Counted from the first letter of the stretch, positions 13,651 to 26,062 are shown. The stretch is DNA of 48,263 nt from Fomitopsis serialis (GCF_022376445.1 NW_025955262.1:1-48263), one strand, 5' to 3'. Translations and numbers: made by a program. Notes: generated by a model not told the origin, from the letters alone.

Positions 13651-14415
13651 CGACCTCGCCGGCGCGCGACATCACAGTGGGGCCTTCGCAGCAGGGCAAG
13701 TAGGGGACTGGTGAGCAGTCCTGTGCCACCAGAGCCAGCTGGTCGACGGGGTGCACTCAGGCTCGTCATGCACCCGAAGAAGACCGGACTCCCCTAGCAC
13801 CATTTCCGGCAAAGCGTGTCTTCGCCGGGGATGTTGCCAGTTGGGCTCGGTCGTCTTTTCGAAAGGTTGGGGAGTTGCATTGTAAACATACACTGATCTG
13901 CATTTCTCCTAGTTGCAGCTCTGTCATTGAGAGAGTTGTGGTATCCGCCACTTACCATGGCACATTCAAGTTGTCGCATTTCGTCTCCCATGGCACAATC
14001 CCGGGGCAGCGGCGGTAAGGTGCAACATTCTTCCGCGCGACCATTACACCAGTCTACTAAGGAACTATCCTCGCTGCATCAATGCCAGCTAGACCGGCGC
14101 ACACTAAGCTTCGATGTGGCTGGCAAAGACGACGTCTTGAGCAGGGCAAGCGTCCCCCTTCACATCGCATCCCATTACAGACCAGTATACAGCACGCGTA
14201 CCGACAACAGAGGCACGAGAACGAGTCCATGCGTCGAGCATCTCCTCCACCAGGTGGAGTTGATGCATGCCTCAGACCGGATGTATCATAGCTAACTGGA
14301 CTGACGCGCACGTTTCACGACATTGACCGCGACGCCTAGTGAACAACATCCAACATAAGTATCAAACCCCGTCAAGAAGTGTTTGACTTACATCGCAACG
14401 TTTTCACAATTCCCG

Positions 14416-16137
14416 TTAGTCACCGCTCTCCCACACACACCCTCCTTGCATCCTGACTGTTCGAAACGTATGGATGTGATCACGCAGTTTTTTCTTGGCC
14501 ACGGTGTCAACTTGGGGGTGATGATACTGGCTGAGTAAATGCTGATGTTGCCACATCTCCACACGAAGTAAGGGGAACAGGCGATTGAAGAATAGGGCAG
14601 CGTCCACGATCGTGCCAGTGTCTTCGTAATCCAAAAAACTTCCCTCTCTGATCAAGAGGGATGTCAAGCCGTGCGACATGGTTGGAGGTGTGTCGAGGGT
14701 TGACGTCAAGGTCATATCCATGTAAGAGACGTGCAACTTGCGCAGATGCGGGCACGACTTCGCTACGACCAGGAGGCTCCGAAGAGAAGGTTTCGGTAGG
14801 TCTGGTGCAGTCTCCCACAACAGAGTCATCGAGACGATGTTCGGCCAGGCCGTCAGCACGGTGCATAGCTGGTCATCGGAGAAGGGGCTAGGCGGTGCAC
14901 TCTCGGGGCTACTAAAGAGGCTGACGGTGCGTAGGTTGCGGATGTGGAGGAGCGGTTCGATAGGCAAAAGAGGTGACGCTGTCACGCTGTCGACGGAATG
15001 GAAAGGGATACACCTTATGATGATCTCGTCTAGCGATGCGCTGTATCGAGACTTGACGATGGTCATCAACTCTTGGCAACTTGACCTTGGAGAGTCCGAG
15101 GGCCCGGGAGGGAGAGGGGAATTAAGAGTAATGTCAAGGTGTCGAAAGATAGAGTTCGATGGCGTAAATCCCGTCAAGATGCTGCCGATTGATTGAGGGT
15201 CGCCTTCGATGGCAAGCTTTTCGAGGCTGCGGAAGCCTCCTTGGAATATCTGAGTGATGTCCCGTCCAAGCTCCCTCACGCAACACACGGAGAGGTCGGT
15301 GAGCTTTTCCAGACAGGAGAATGCGGACAAATGTGCGCACTGCTCTGTCAATGGATATCCAGAGATATGCAGCTGGCGCAGGCTGCGACAAGCAGCGAAG
15401 GGGAGGAAGTAGAATGGTGGGGCAGTGGATAAGAGCCGTAACTCCTCGAGATACGGAACGGCTGCGGCCACTCGTTCACACAAGGTGTCGAGTACGAATG
15501 TCACGTAGGGCACAGAGTTGATCGACGCCGTCGGTGAATCAGGGTTGTCGCGGTGAAAGGCGAACTCTAGGACCCGAAGTGAGGGCGAAACGAAATGGAG
15601 CAGATCGTGATCGATCACCCTGGTTTGTGTCCAGCACAGTCGTTGGAGCCGTGGCAGCAGAGGTTGACCGCCCAATGCTTGAGACAGTGTGAGCAGTACA
15701 AATGATGGTATTTGCAGATCGTCCTTGTGCACGTAGAGACGCGTTACCTTGCGGGCGTGCAGCCGGAAACGATGCAAGTCTTCGGGCTTCAAACTGCCAA
15801 ATAAACCCTAGATTGTCGCTGTCAACAAGATACTCATGCGACATAGAGCATAGCTAGGTCCACTCACATACTGCCTTGTATATCTACCTTTGCTTCCATC
15901 GTCGTCAGAGATATCTGCTAGCTGGAATGACGGTAAGATCTTGAACAGAGGGAGTATATCTTCCAAATCCCTCCACAGAAGGTCCATCGCACAGCCGTAG
16001 AAGACTTTGTTGACACGAACGCATTGAGCTAGCACCCCTTGCGACTCGCGAAAGTCGCCCCAGTCGGTGTCAGGACGGAGGTAGTCGAAGGTTTCTTGGA
16101 GAATGTCTATGGTTCGTAAGGCTCGAGACACAGCCAT
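14416..16137 (-). CDS. F-box/LRR-like protein 1
   Basis: Putative substrate-recognition subunit of an SCF ubiquitin ligase; target unknown. Exons 15868-16137 and 14416-15807 give 553 residues. Start at MAVSRALRTIDILQETFDYL, matching the MAA.RA.Q.GDI starts of the three paralogs; a further upstream ATG at 16200 is rejected for that reason. The N-terminal F-box-like segment runs through CVRVNKVFYGCAMDLLWRDL. The single intron falls at the same place in F-box genes 2 and 3, followed by a conserved GLFG.L.P.DL.RF. The rest is a series of irregular leucine-rich repeats in the manner of expanded agaricomycete F-box families. It lies downstream of, and parallel to, the Pex24p-like gene. Confidence 0.85.
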
Positions 16138-16508
16138 GCCTGTATCAAAGTCAATACAAGAGCCCTTAGGCTCCTCCAGGCCAATATCGTTCAACTTCAA
16201 GAGGTGAGATGAACAAGTCAGACCGTGCGTCGCGGCGGCTCCAGCCGGCGCTTTCGGCTAACACTCGCATCTCAGCTCTCCGTTCCAGACCATAACAGCT
16301 GGTTAACGTCGCAGTTTGTAGCAACTGGCAAGGGGTACGTATCCATTGAGATATCGAAGACAGGGCTATTGCACATCAGGGATACAAGTCCCAAAACAAG
16401 GCTATTACAAGAATGCGTAAGTAGACGTACACGAGATTGAACAGATAAGTTGATACAGTCATGATGATGAATGCCACTCCAGTAACAACGCCCGTCGGCG
16501 CCGTCAAC
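16138..16508. other. Short intergenic region
   Basis: About 370 nt between two minus-strand genes: the upstream flank of F-box gene 1 and the 3' flank of the Pex24p-like gene. Nothing else seen. Confidence 0.5.
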
Positions 16509-18205
16509 TCAAGACGTAGTCGCACTCTGCACAGCGGCCTTGAGCCTCTTCCTCAGTCCGTCCTTCTCTTCGTCTGCTGGTGTCGTGGCAGGAGGTTTCT
16601 TGTCGAAGCTGTCTGGTCTGCCCTGCGCAGGCTCCCAGTCGGGGTGCACGGTGACGTTTACTGGTGATAGTCCGACTGAGGGTGCATTGGACGTGTACTC
16701 GCCGTCGTCATCCCGCTGGATACCGGTCTCTCCTGGCTCTGCGAGATCCACCGTCTCGATAAGGATCGCGATGCGTGTCCACCGTCGGTAACGGGTGTAC
16801 TGCGAGCATGTTCGTATCAGCGAGCTCCGCGTGGACAGAGCCTACAGCATACCTTGCCCATCCCGCCCTTCGCACTTGGACCTTCCCACTTGTTATCCGC
16901 GTACACCCACCCATCCGGGTCGGTGAAGACTTCCTCCTCCTCGTCTTCGTCCTCAGTCCCACCCTGGTGCTCGCCCTCATCTCCCTCCTTCTCCTTAACC
17001 TTCGGGCGCTCCGGACTTCCCCCAACACTCCCCTCGCGCATCTTCCCAGCAGCCCTCAACATCCTCGCCGCGCTGCTGGCCGTCGTGCTCTGCGGCTCTT
17101 CCTTCGGGAGCGGCCGCTCGACACGCGCAGAGGCCTCACCCTCCTTGTGCACTACCACTCGCCACTCCGGTTCAGCCCAGCGCCACCGCGCCGTGCGCTT
17201 CACACGCGTGCCGTCGGCGTTGCGCATGTACACCGTGGTCGGCGCGGGGAGCGCGAAAACGGCGGGTGGCTGAACGGGCTGCAGGGACGCGGAGCACCAT
17301 GAGGGGCGCTCGCCGGGGAGGAGCGCGGCCGTCCAGTCGAGGCCCATCCACCATCGCTGGTTCTCGCACACTGTGAAGAGGAAGCGGACCGCTTGGGCGG
17401 GTTGCTCGGCGGGTGGTTCTGCAGCGGTAGTGGAGACGGATGTAGATGTTCGGAGTGACGCGAGGCTGGGGGACTGAGGTTGACCAGAGAGAAGGGCCCA
17501 GGTGCGGTAGATCGCCCAGCGGACGTGTGCGCTGCGCCAGAGGCCGCGCCGTATGAGCCCAACCCAACGGGCGCGCCAGGTGAGGAGGAGGGTCCCCGCG
17601 AGCGCGAGAAGGACCCGAAGGGGAATGAAGAAGGTGATAATGAGGTATGGTACATAAGAGATGGCAAGGACGCGTAGGAGTACTTTCGTCGGGGGTAGAG
17701 TGGTCGGCAGAGAGACGGTGGGCAGCAGGGCGTGAATTGTCGTGAGGTCCGAGATAGTTTGCTGCAGGCTATCTTCGGTAGCGAGTTGCGGGCCAGTGTT
17801 GACTTTCTGTCTCCAACTTGTGTACACTAGCACGGAGGTAACGAGAAGAGGTAGCATGTACCTATCGCGTGACGGTCAGCGGATGGCACACGACGCAAAG
17901 ACTGCATACCTCACTCCCACTTCCGCGAACAGGCATATGGCCCATAGTGCTCCCAGTGCAATCCAGCTGTCCTCCCATGTCGTCTTCCAGCTGAAGACCT
18001 GCGCAACACGTCTTAATCGCGCGACGTGTGGGGCAAGCCCTACGAGGGCGGTGACCAATGGCGACGGTAATGTATTGAGAAACTCGGCGAGCGGTGGTGG
18101 CGCATTGCTCTCGACGACGGCTTTCGACATGGTAATGCTGAGATGGTCTGCGTCGAGCGCATCGGGGTCGTCGTCGTTGGGATGAGGGATGCGCGTATAG
18201 GCCAT
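16509..18205 (-). CDS. Pex24p-family peroxisomal membrane protein with dysferlin domain
   Basis: Member of the fungal Pex23/Pex24/Pex28-32 group, membrane proteins of peroxisomes or peroxisome-ER contacts that control peroxisome number and size. Exons 17910-18205, 16853-17861 and 16509-16799 give 531 residues with consistent phases. Hydrophobic segments lie near residues 70-130 and again around 150-190 (LRVLAISYVPYLIITFFIPL, LLALAGTLLLTW). The dysferlin region has ENQRWWMGLDW, then DPDGWVYADNKWEG, and after the last intron YTRYRRWTRIAILIETV. An acidic, low-complexity insert of Glu/Asp runs sits between them. It is divergent from F-box gene 2, about 440 nt apart, and a decayed copy lies at 21257-22152. 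Start chosen at MAYTRIPHPNDDDP; MSKAVVESN farther in is possible. Confidence 0.85.
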
Positions 18206-18646
18206 CCCGGTCCGTCGTTCGAGGCGCGCAGGCTGGCCACAATCACGTGCGTGCCTTCAGGCAGCTGCAGTCCAGGCAAATTCGCGCGACGATTTCTTCC
18301 ACCTTGTCTGCGTCTGTCTACGTACTACAGGATATATCATTCTTGTCTAACGTATGTGGTTTGTTTCACGCATCGACAACTCCTCCAGCGAGCATTTACC
18401 CTTTGTGTTTTCAGGCGTATACGACTCGGAGTCTAGATTGCAGGTGCTGCACTGACTACCAGTGTACGCCGTATTTTACTAAGCTTATACGCTACAGCTG
18501 GTAGCGGACAATTACCGTGGACAGTCTCGGTGACAGTACCTACTGGTATGTACTCGTTCGCGACAAGTATCGTCTGGCTTGACGGTTTGGTGACGGTTGT
18601 GCATTCAGAATCATAGCCGTTCTGACGCATCGGCCTTCCCGCCGCC
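18206..18646. other. Divergent promoter region, Pex24p-like / F-box gene 2
   Basis: About 440 nt shared by two genes reading away from each other. Moderately AT-rich, with no strong TATA or inverted repeat noticed. The equivalent space in the duplicated unit is only about 104 nt (22153-22256). Confidence 0.5.
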
Positions 18647-20349
18647 ATGGCTGCACATCGGGTTTTGCAGTCCGGAGACCTCCTCCAACAAATTTTCAGT
18701 CACCTCGATCCTCACTCGTCTCCGTGGCACAATCGCTCGCACTGCAGAGGAACACTGTCGTCGTGTGCTCGTGTCAACAAGGCTTTGTCCACTTCTGCTG
18801 TGTCCGTTCTCTGGAGGCACATGTACAGCCTTCTCCCGTTATTCAAGGTCCTGTCATCCTTCCAGAAGGTGAATATCATCGGCGATGACTCTGACTCTGA
18901 CGAGGCCGGCGGCGACTTGAACGCCAGAGCACAATATGTGAGTTAGACGATTGTCTTTTTGTGCATCCGTGAATGAGTATACCTCGTCAGCGCCTACTTG
19001 GCCAACTCCTGCCCGCAGATTTGCGTCGCTTTCAACACTATTCTCAGCTCATCTTCGACCTCCAGGTGGAGAAATATAGACCAGGAGTGGATTCGTATGT
19101 CCTTCTCTCCCTTTCCAAGGCGCTTGCCGGACAACCTCTCTTGCCGCGGCTGCAAAAACTTCGCTGGTCGCAATCACACCTCAGTGATCATGACATCCTC
19201 CATTTCATCTCCCCCTCCCTTCATTACCTCATTTTCAACTACGACGGCTATGCTACTTCAATCGTATCAGCCGACTCCGGGACTGAATGCTTGTTTCTGT
19301 TGGACACACTTCTTCAGCAAGTGGCAGCAGCCGCACCATCTCTACGAAGGCTGTGTCTTGCAGCGCACGAGACTATGCCCTGCGCGTTTGTCCCCTTTTC
19401 CGTATGTCGCAGCCTACGCCAGGTGGACATCTCAGCGAGGACTCTCGTAGGGCGGTGCACGTATCTGTCTGCGCTGACCTCGCTGCAAAACCTCACCACC
19501 CTTGCCCTTTCCGGCCTCTACACGCTGGAAGATGACGATGTCAAGGCTCTTCAGGGCTTCAGCACCCTGGAGCAAATCATTCTCGAGGGCGATTGTGCAT
19601 CACTGGGCTCCGTCCTCCTGCATGTAGGAAGATCTCCCTCCACTATACAAAAAGTGGGTATCTCTGTAATTGGCTACAATACCGAGAAACAAGCAGCGTT
19701 GATGGCCATCATCGTGTCTCAGTTCTCTGCGTCGTTGGAAGACCTCCGTCTGAATACGTTGATAGATGAGGATATCCCGTTACACAACACCATCCCTCTG
19801 CCTATGACAGTCATCCGACCACTTCTCTCCATGGGACAGCTATGTAACGTCTACTGGGCGGGTGGCTTTGTGCCGCCGTCGTCCGCCGGCTGGTCCAACG
19901 AAGACTTCTGTGCTATGGCTTCGGCTTGGCCCAAGCTGATCTCGTTGGTGATCCTTTGGGATTCCTGGCCGCAGACGCGTGCAGTGCCAAGCCCCACGGT
20001 GACTCTGGAATGCCTGCCGCATATCGCGAGGGCTTGTCCGTGCTTACGGATGTTGCGCATTACGACCTTGAAGTGGACGTGGGCAGCCGATCTGGATGCC
20101 TATCCTATCATGTCGCATCGCCTCGAAAGGCTCGATACCGACATATACACCACGGAAGACAACTCAGCACCTGGAAGAACTGTTGCGGACACCGCACTTT
20201 TCCTTGACCGATTATTTCCCTATCTTGATGCACGCAACAACGAGTTAGCCCCCCAGCCCCAGATGTCCAAAGACATCTTCAAGCACATCTGTACCCTTCA
20301 GGCAGCGAGACTCCAGGAACGACGTCGTATCACGTCGGAGAAGCGATGA
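18647..20349 (+). CDS. F-box/LRR-like protein 2
   Basis: Paralog of F-box genes 1 and 3, a putative SCF adaptor. Exons 18647-18937 and 18991-20349 give 549 residues. Start MAAHRVLQSGDLLQQIFSHL; F-box-like segment continues to CARVNKALSTSAVSVLWRHM. An acidic DDSDSDEAGG stretch precedes the intron. Exon 2 opens with RLLGQLLPADLRRF and runs through irregular leucine-rich repeats to LFLDRLFPYLDAR near the end, a block shared by all paralogs. It is the plus-strand half of the first divergent Pex24p/F-box unit. Intact. Confidence 0.86.
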
Positions 20350-21256
20350 GCTTTCATGTAGGCTACTATCTTGATGGTCTTCCGCCATAACCCCTACCCA
20401 CTGATTCCTTATGATACTGTGCTTTCGTAGTACAGGGTACTCGAGATGATCATTTTGTAGTCTGGTATATAAATCGCTCACAAGAGGTTACAGCTCACAG
20501 TACTTAAAATGTGTACATGTACGGTTCAATATCGATGTAACTTACTTGCCTGGCGCAACTAGCCCACCGCGCTCGTAGCCTCCGGGCCAGCATTCCGTGG
20601 ACCATCGTCTCCAAGTCGTCTCCATACGGACCCGTTAGTCCGCTCGAAGGTGTACCAAGCAAGGCTCGGGGGCAGCCTCAGCCCTTCGCTCGCTGTACCG
20701 CATATTCCCGTGCGCATGTTGTCGTTCCTCGGCGTCGAGATTGCGGGTCGTCATCGCGCCGTAGATCTCCATGTACCCACCTGCCTAGAGTCGAGACAGG
20801 GCGGAAGTCGTCTCATTATGGGGCTGAAGCCACCGACCCGACTGAATGTTAACGTCAACCCAAGTCTGTCAACCCGAGTCATCGATGACTGACCACGTCA
20901 CTCTTCAAGCTCGAGCTTCACCGTTCGGCCAGACTCTTCGACCTGAGAGTACCCGGACGCGCAATTTTTTCACTTGCGTGGCTCTGGAGAGTGCATCCCT
21001 GTGTGAAAACAGACTTGCGTTGATGCCTTCGTTGTATCAGGCGACTTCAAGTATCGCGTGGAACGGTATTCAATGTGCCAACTACTTACCTCATGCCATT
21101 GCCTGATGGGCGTCGCTGTGTCTGTGAGCGGACGCAGTTGGCGCCTTCGAACTGCCGTTGCTTGTTCGACCTAGATTGTACTGCAGCTAAAATGAATGAT
21201 CTGATGCGCTGAGTCGAACTTTTGCACCTAACCATCGGGTCGGCTCCAACGTAAGT
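20350..21256. other. Intergenic region after F-box gene 2
   Basis: About 900 nt. It corresponds in position to the lost 3' part of the Pex24p pseudogene, but I find no remnant of its d2 (YTRYRRWTR) exon. No other gene recognised. Confidence 0.4.
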
Positions 21257-22152
21257 TTACACCATGCATGCGGCGGCCCACTCGCAACCTATCCACCGTC
21301 GCTGGTCCTCAGACATTGTGAAGAGACAGCAAGTTGTCTGCGCAGGTTCCTCGGTGGTAGTCCTGCGGAGACAGACATGATTACTTGGGAGTAATGCGCT
21401 GTTGGGTAATTTGGGAGATAGAGGTTGCCCGGGATTGGAGTCAAGAGGTAAGGGCCCAGCTACGATAGAACGTCCAACCGACTTGGGCGCTACTCCAGAG
21501 ACCACAGCTTGTGAGTCCAGCCCTCCAAGTGTACCAGGTGAGGAAGGCGGACCCCGCGAATGCAACGAGAGACGCGAAGGGATAACAGGATATGGCAACG
21601 TTATGCACGTACGGAAAGAACGCGTGGAGAACCCAGTCTGAGGGAGTGATAGGCAAAGAGACGGTGGGCGGCAAGGCATGAATCATTGTTAGGTCCGAGA
21701 TGGTCTGCGGCAGGCTTTCCTCGCTAGAAAGTCCAGCTTCTGTGTCCGGGTTGTGTACACTAGCACGGAGGTAGAGCAGAGATTACTGAGGTAGACCGTA
21801 GCACGTACATACCGGTCGCGTGACGGTCAGCGAATGACACACGACGCAAAGGCTACCTCACTCCGACTCCTGCAAACGGTTGGCAAACGGGCATACGACA
21901 CATAGCGCTCCCAGTGCGATCCAGCCTTCTCTCCATGCCATCTTCCTGCTGAACACCTGCACAGCGCGTCCTCTTCGCGCAGTGTGCAGTGACGAGTCGC
22001 GATGGTTTTGTGTTTGGAAACCTCGGCGAGCAGCAGTGGCGCACTGGTTTTGACGGCTTTCTACATGGCGAGGTGGAGACGGTCTGCGTCGGGCTCACCG
22101 GGATCGTGGGGGTTGAGGCAGAAGATGCATTTGAAGGATGCGCGTACCACAT
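21257..22152 (-). pseudogene. Truncated Pex24p-family pseudogene
   Basis: Decayed copy of the 16509-18205 gene, in the same orientation relative to its F-box neighbour. DNA at 21853-22152 aligns with exon 1 of the intact gene, from ATG to GVGVR and the donor, with shifts that scramble the frame. DNA at 21441-21686 encodes a close match to exon 2: IHALPPTVSLPIT, AGSAFLTW, and GLWSSAQVGWTFYRSWAL against GLWRSAHVRWAIYRTWAL. Near 21280 SEDQRRWIGCEW matches CENQRWWMGLDW, after which similarity stops. The dysferlin C-terminal half and last exon are absent. Several frameshifts separate these pieces, so no functional membrane peroxin can be made. It ends 104 nt from the ATG of F-box gene 3. Confidence 0.85.
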
Positions 22153-22256
22153 TCGGCATCGGGACTCGGGGCGCAGGCCGAAATTATGTAATCAGGCGCA
22201 TTCTCGCCAAATTCTCGCGAACGTCAACCTTCTCTTTGCACTTCCTCCAACTACAT

Positions 22257-23929
22257 ATGGCTGCACGCCAGGCCTTACAGATCGGAGAAATCCTCCAGCT
22301 AATCTTTAAACATTTTAACCCCGAACAACACCCATCCTCGCACGCAAATCGCGTGAGCAATCAACATGCGTTGGCAATATGCGCTCGTGTCAACAAGTCG
22401 TTCAGCAATGTTGCGGTAGACGTCCTCTGGAAGCACATGTACGGTATCACCCCTCTGCTCAGGGTTCTGCCTGCCTTTCAGTGGGCGGAAATCACTGACA
22501 GTGACGACGATGCACCGCAGCTTGTGAGTGAGACCTGCTGATCTCGACGTTACCTGCGGATATCACTGACGGGATAGGCTAGGGCCTGTTTGGTAGACTT
22601 CACCCCAAAGATTTGCGTCGTTTTCGAGAGTACTCTCAGAGGATCACCAACCTCACCATTAGCAACTATGCTCTGCAAGTAGATCCATCCGCGCTATTCT
22701 GCCTATTCAGGGCGTTGGGAGGCCAATCACTTCTTCCACGGCTGCGACGACTGCACTGGACCCAGTTCAAAACAACAAATTGCGACGTTCTCTACTTCGC
22801 CTCTCCCTCGCTCCGAACTTTGACCCTTCATTATGAAGGTTCCCGGGACACGCCCGAGGCGCCGGTGTCGATTGATTCAGTCCCATGCGAATTCCTCTGC
22901 GAAGCCGTGTGCGAGCAAATGGCTGCTGTTGCGCCATGTCTCGAAACATTGAAGGTCACATCAACCTGCACACCCTACTACTTCCCTCATTTCGCTAGAT
23001 GTCGTGGCCTGCGCGAAGTCTCCATAAGCGGAGAGCTCTTGACCAGTCAATGCGCAAACTTATCCACACTTTCATCTCTGGACAACCTCGCCAAGCTGGA
23101 AGTGCGCGGTGTCGTGCAGCTTCATCGGGACGAAGTCCTTGGCTTCCAAGGCTTCCACGCTCTTCAAGAGCTTTCCATCGAAGGCGAACCTGAGTCCCTT
23201 GGTCACATTCTCATGTGTCTCGCATCCTCCGACGCCACTATACGGAAACTGGACATCGAGCTTAATCCAACGCCCACACCTCAAGAGACCTTCCAATTGA
23301 TGAACATACTCAAGACACATTCCAGCGCAGCTCTGGAAGACGTCACGGTGATGCCTCTGCCAATGTGGTCGAACGGTGACGCAACGCAGCTTTTCGAGCC
23401 CATCCGACCTCTGCTCGACATCCGTAATCTGCGCACCGTTCGGTGTATGTTTGCCCGGTGGCCATGCGACTTGTCCGACGACGACTTATGCATGATGGCT
23501 GATGCCTGGCCGAACCTCGTCTCACTGACGGTGCGATGGCTCCATGCAGAAGACATGGCCAGGCCGCGGGTGCTGCCCTCTCTGGACTGTCTACCGCGGA
23601 TCGCAAGGTCGTGCTCGCGCCTGCAGAGTCTGACCATGACCTGCGCAGCCATGACATTCACGGCGGGCGTCGAGGTCATGTCACACTGTCTCAGCCACCT
23701 ACGGATCGAGAAAACCTCGTGGGCCCCCGAGAAAATTCTCGCGATGGACGTCGCGCTCTTCTTCGACCGTCTTTTCCCTTATCTGGACCTGAAGACATTG
23801 CGGGAGTCAAGAACGGGGCGAGATTCCGCACAATTATGCAGAGCGTGGGCTCAAGTGTGCGATCATCTGCAGAGCTTCCGGACCGTCAGGGCACAGGAGA
23901 GAAAGCGGTTAGAGGGGAGCAGCCTTTGA
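22257..23929 (+). CDS. F-box/LRR-like protein 3
   Basis: Intact paralog, putative SCF adaptor, 537 residues from exons 22257-22523 and 22583-23929. Start MAARQALQIGEILQLIFKHF, F-box-like segment to CARVNKSFSNVAVDVLWKHM, then DSDDDAPQL before the intron. Exon 2 begins GLFGRLHPKDLRRF and continues as leucine-rich repeats to LFFDRLFPYLDLK. It forms the plus-strand half of the second divergent unit, opposite the Pex24p pseudogene. Confidence 0.86.
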
Positions 23930-24371
23930 GCAGGAGGCAAAGTGCCGCAGTGCCGGTGGTTCAGATCGGGCTTCGGGTAGGTCGTTTGTCAATAATCAAA
24001 GGTTCCGTTGATACAAGCCTCGTCAGGGAGCTTTCGTTGAGCCGCACGTACTGAGATGGAACATTCGCCATACTTACTGTATCATGAGCGTGGTCAATTG
24101 GGGCGCAGTATGTAACTTCTTCAAAGTAGTAAGTAGGTTTGCAGACCAGTATGTATACAGGTTGCGATCATGCAAACACATGGCGGTGTTTTCAGTGTGG
24201 AACTGAGCAAGGATGGCGCGTAGTACATATGATACTAAGGATACGATGTTCGGCAAGGTTCGGCATCGAGGCGCACAGGCAATGGCCGAAAGCATGCGCG
24301 GTTGTGATAGACACCTGGTAGACATAACCCTCTCCTACCTTCTGCGTCCTCTAGAATTGCCCTTCTGCCAC
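23930..24371. other. Intergenic region before F-box gene 4
   Basis: About 440 nt. No Pex24p-like sequence is found upstream of this F-box copy, unlike copies 2 and 3. Nothing else recognised. Confidence 0.5.
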
Positions 24372-26062
24372 ATGGCTGCGTACAGGGCCTTCCAGATAGG
24401 AGATATAGTTGAGGAAACTCTCAATCACCTATGCTCTGAGCCTGAACAATACTCGGAGTCGTGGCACGTACGCTGCGACGCCGGCGATCCACCTTCAAGT
24501 TGAACAACGGAAAACACTGGCATCATGCGCTCGCGTTAACAAGTTCGTCCACGACTTCGCCTTGGATGCTCTCTGGAGGAGCATGGACGACCTGCAACCT
24601 TTGCTCAAGGTTCTACCGGCCTTCCAGCAGGCAAGGGTATTCGACGACCCCAGTGACTATACTCGAGAATACGTGCGCCCTCCTCTATCCCATTCTACTC
24701 TAGCCACATCACTGACAAGGTCCACCATATCCTGCTTAAAGCTGCCTTCTGAGCACTTAGATCGTTTTCAGATGTACGCGCGGAGGATCATCAACCTCCA
24801 TGTAGAGGCTACTAGCTCTCAGCCAGTCCGAGCATCCGTACTGCTCTCCTTGTTCAGGGCACTGGGCCACCAACCGCTATTGCCGCGACTCCGAACGCTA
24901 ACCTGGGAGCACTCCCTCTTGACCGATCACGATGTTCTCTACTTCGTCTCGCCCTCACTCCGATCCCTGACCTTCCAGTTCTTGGATAGTGTGGCATCAA
25001 TCATCGCGACCATCCATGGAGTCTCAGGCAAATTTCGTTACGAGGTGTTGTGCGAGCAGGTCGCTGCCGCCGTGCCATATCTCGAAGAATTGACGGTGCT
25101 GTCGGATGACACCCCCTACTACTTCGTTCCCTTCGGCACATGTGGTGGTCTACGGGAAGTCACCATAAGCGGAGATCCAAGTCAGTACATACATGGTCTA
25201 GGAGCACTTTCCTCGGACAAGCTGGCCAAGCTGGACTTAATTGACGTCTCTGAGCTTGATCAGGATGTTGTCCAGGAAATTCGCGGATTCCGGGCTCTCA
25301 AGGTGCTTCGCATTGAAGGCGACCCTCGATCCATCTGTCGCGTCCTTATGCGTTTTGCAACGTCGGATGCCACCCTATGCGAACTGGAGGTCAAGAACGG
25401 CATATCGTATTCCTTTGACCGTCAAACCGTCACCGACTTGTTGAGCGTCATCAAGTCCCACTTCAGTGTGTCGCTGCGCGAGCTCACGTTATTTAGCCTA
25501 CCCCTGGAGTCAACCCACGGCGGTGCTAGTTCGCCTCTACACCCTATCCCGATGTTTGCGCTCCGCAACCTACACACCGTTCGCATATCCACACCATCGC
25601 GAATCGCTTTATCCAATGAGGACCTCTATACAATCACTTCTGCCTGGGCAAATCTCGTCTCGCTGCACATTCGATGGTCTGCGGGAGACTGTGGTCGTGG
25701 CGAGACCCACTCTAGACTGTCTACCGCGCATCGCGAGGTCATGCCCAAACCTGCGCGTGCTATACGTCTCGTCCATGGACTTGACGTTTGCGGCGGGCCT
25801 CGACACATACCCGATCCTGTCACACCATCTTGACTACCTCGGTATCCAGAGCACGTCAGACCGTCAGAAGATCGACGCGGTGGACGTCGCGCTATTCCTT
25901 GACCGTCTGTTCCCTTTCCTCGACGCAAAGATGCTGCGACATCTTTACGAACAACGGGACCGTGAGGGACAGACGTCGTTGGCTCGAGTGTATCATCAGC
26001 TCCAGGGATTCCACGCCGTTAGGATGCAGGACAGAAAACGAATGTTGAGCCGCACTCTTTAA
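24372..26062 (+). pseudogene. F-box/LRR-like protein 4, frame-broken
   Basis: Fourth paralog, starting MAAYRAFQIGDIVEETLNHL in the family manner. The initial frame closes at about 24503, while the family continuation ASCARVNKFVHDFALDALW runs in the next frame, so a shift occurs near 24450-24500. A short intron does not restore phase. A second shift at 25683-25685, a GGG where GG would restore frame, separates LVSLHIRWSA from PTLDCLPRIARSC. The LRR body and the LFLDRLFPFLDAK end are otherwise well kept, and the family intron near 24670 is not clearly usable. Either a young pseudogene or a gene damaged by base-call indels. Confidence 0.75.

Larger units (their letters stand above)
12517..14415. 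other. 1.9 kb without a supported gene
   Basis: Between FPP synthase and F-box gene 1. It holds a good TATA box (12877-12884) followed by a pyrimidine-rich stretch, possible intron borders near 13055-13098, and a 20-nt sequence present three times (13355, 13481, 13631). A small spliced or decayed gene may lie at 12.9-13.7 kb, but I could not build a model that starts with ATG and stays open. Confidence 0.45.

Noticed and set aside
16138..16200. Upstream in-frame ATG for F-box gene 1
   Set aside because: All paralogs start at the MA..RA position; the extra residues have no counterpart.
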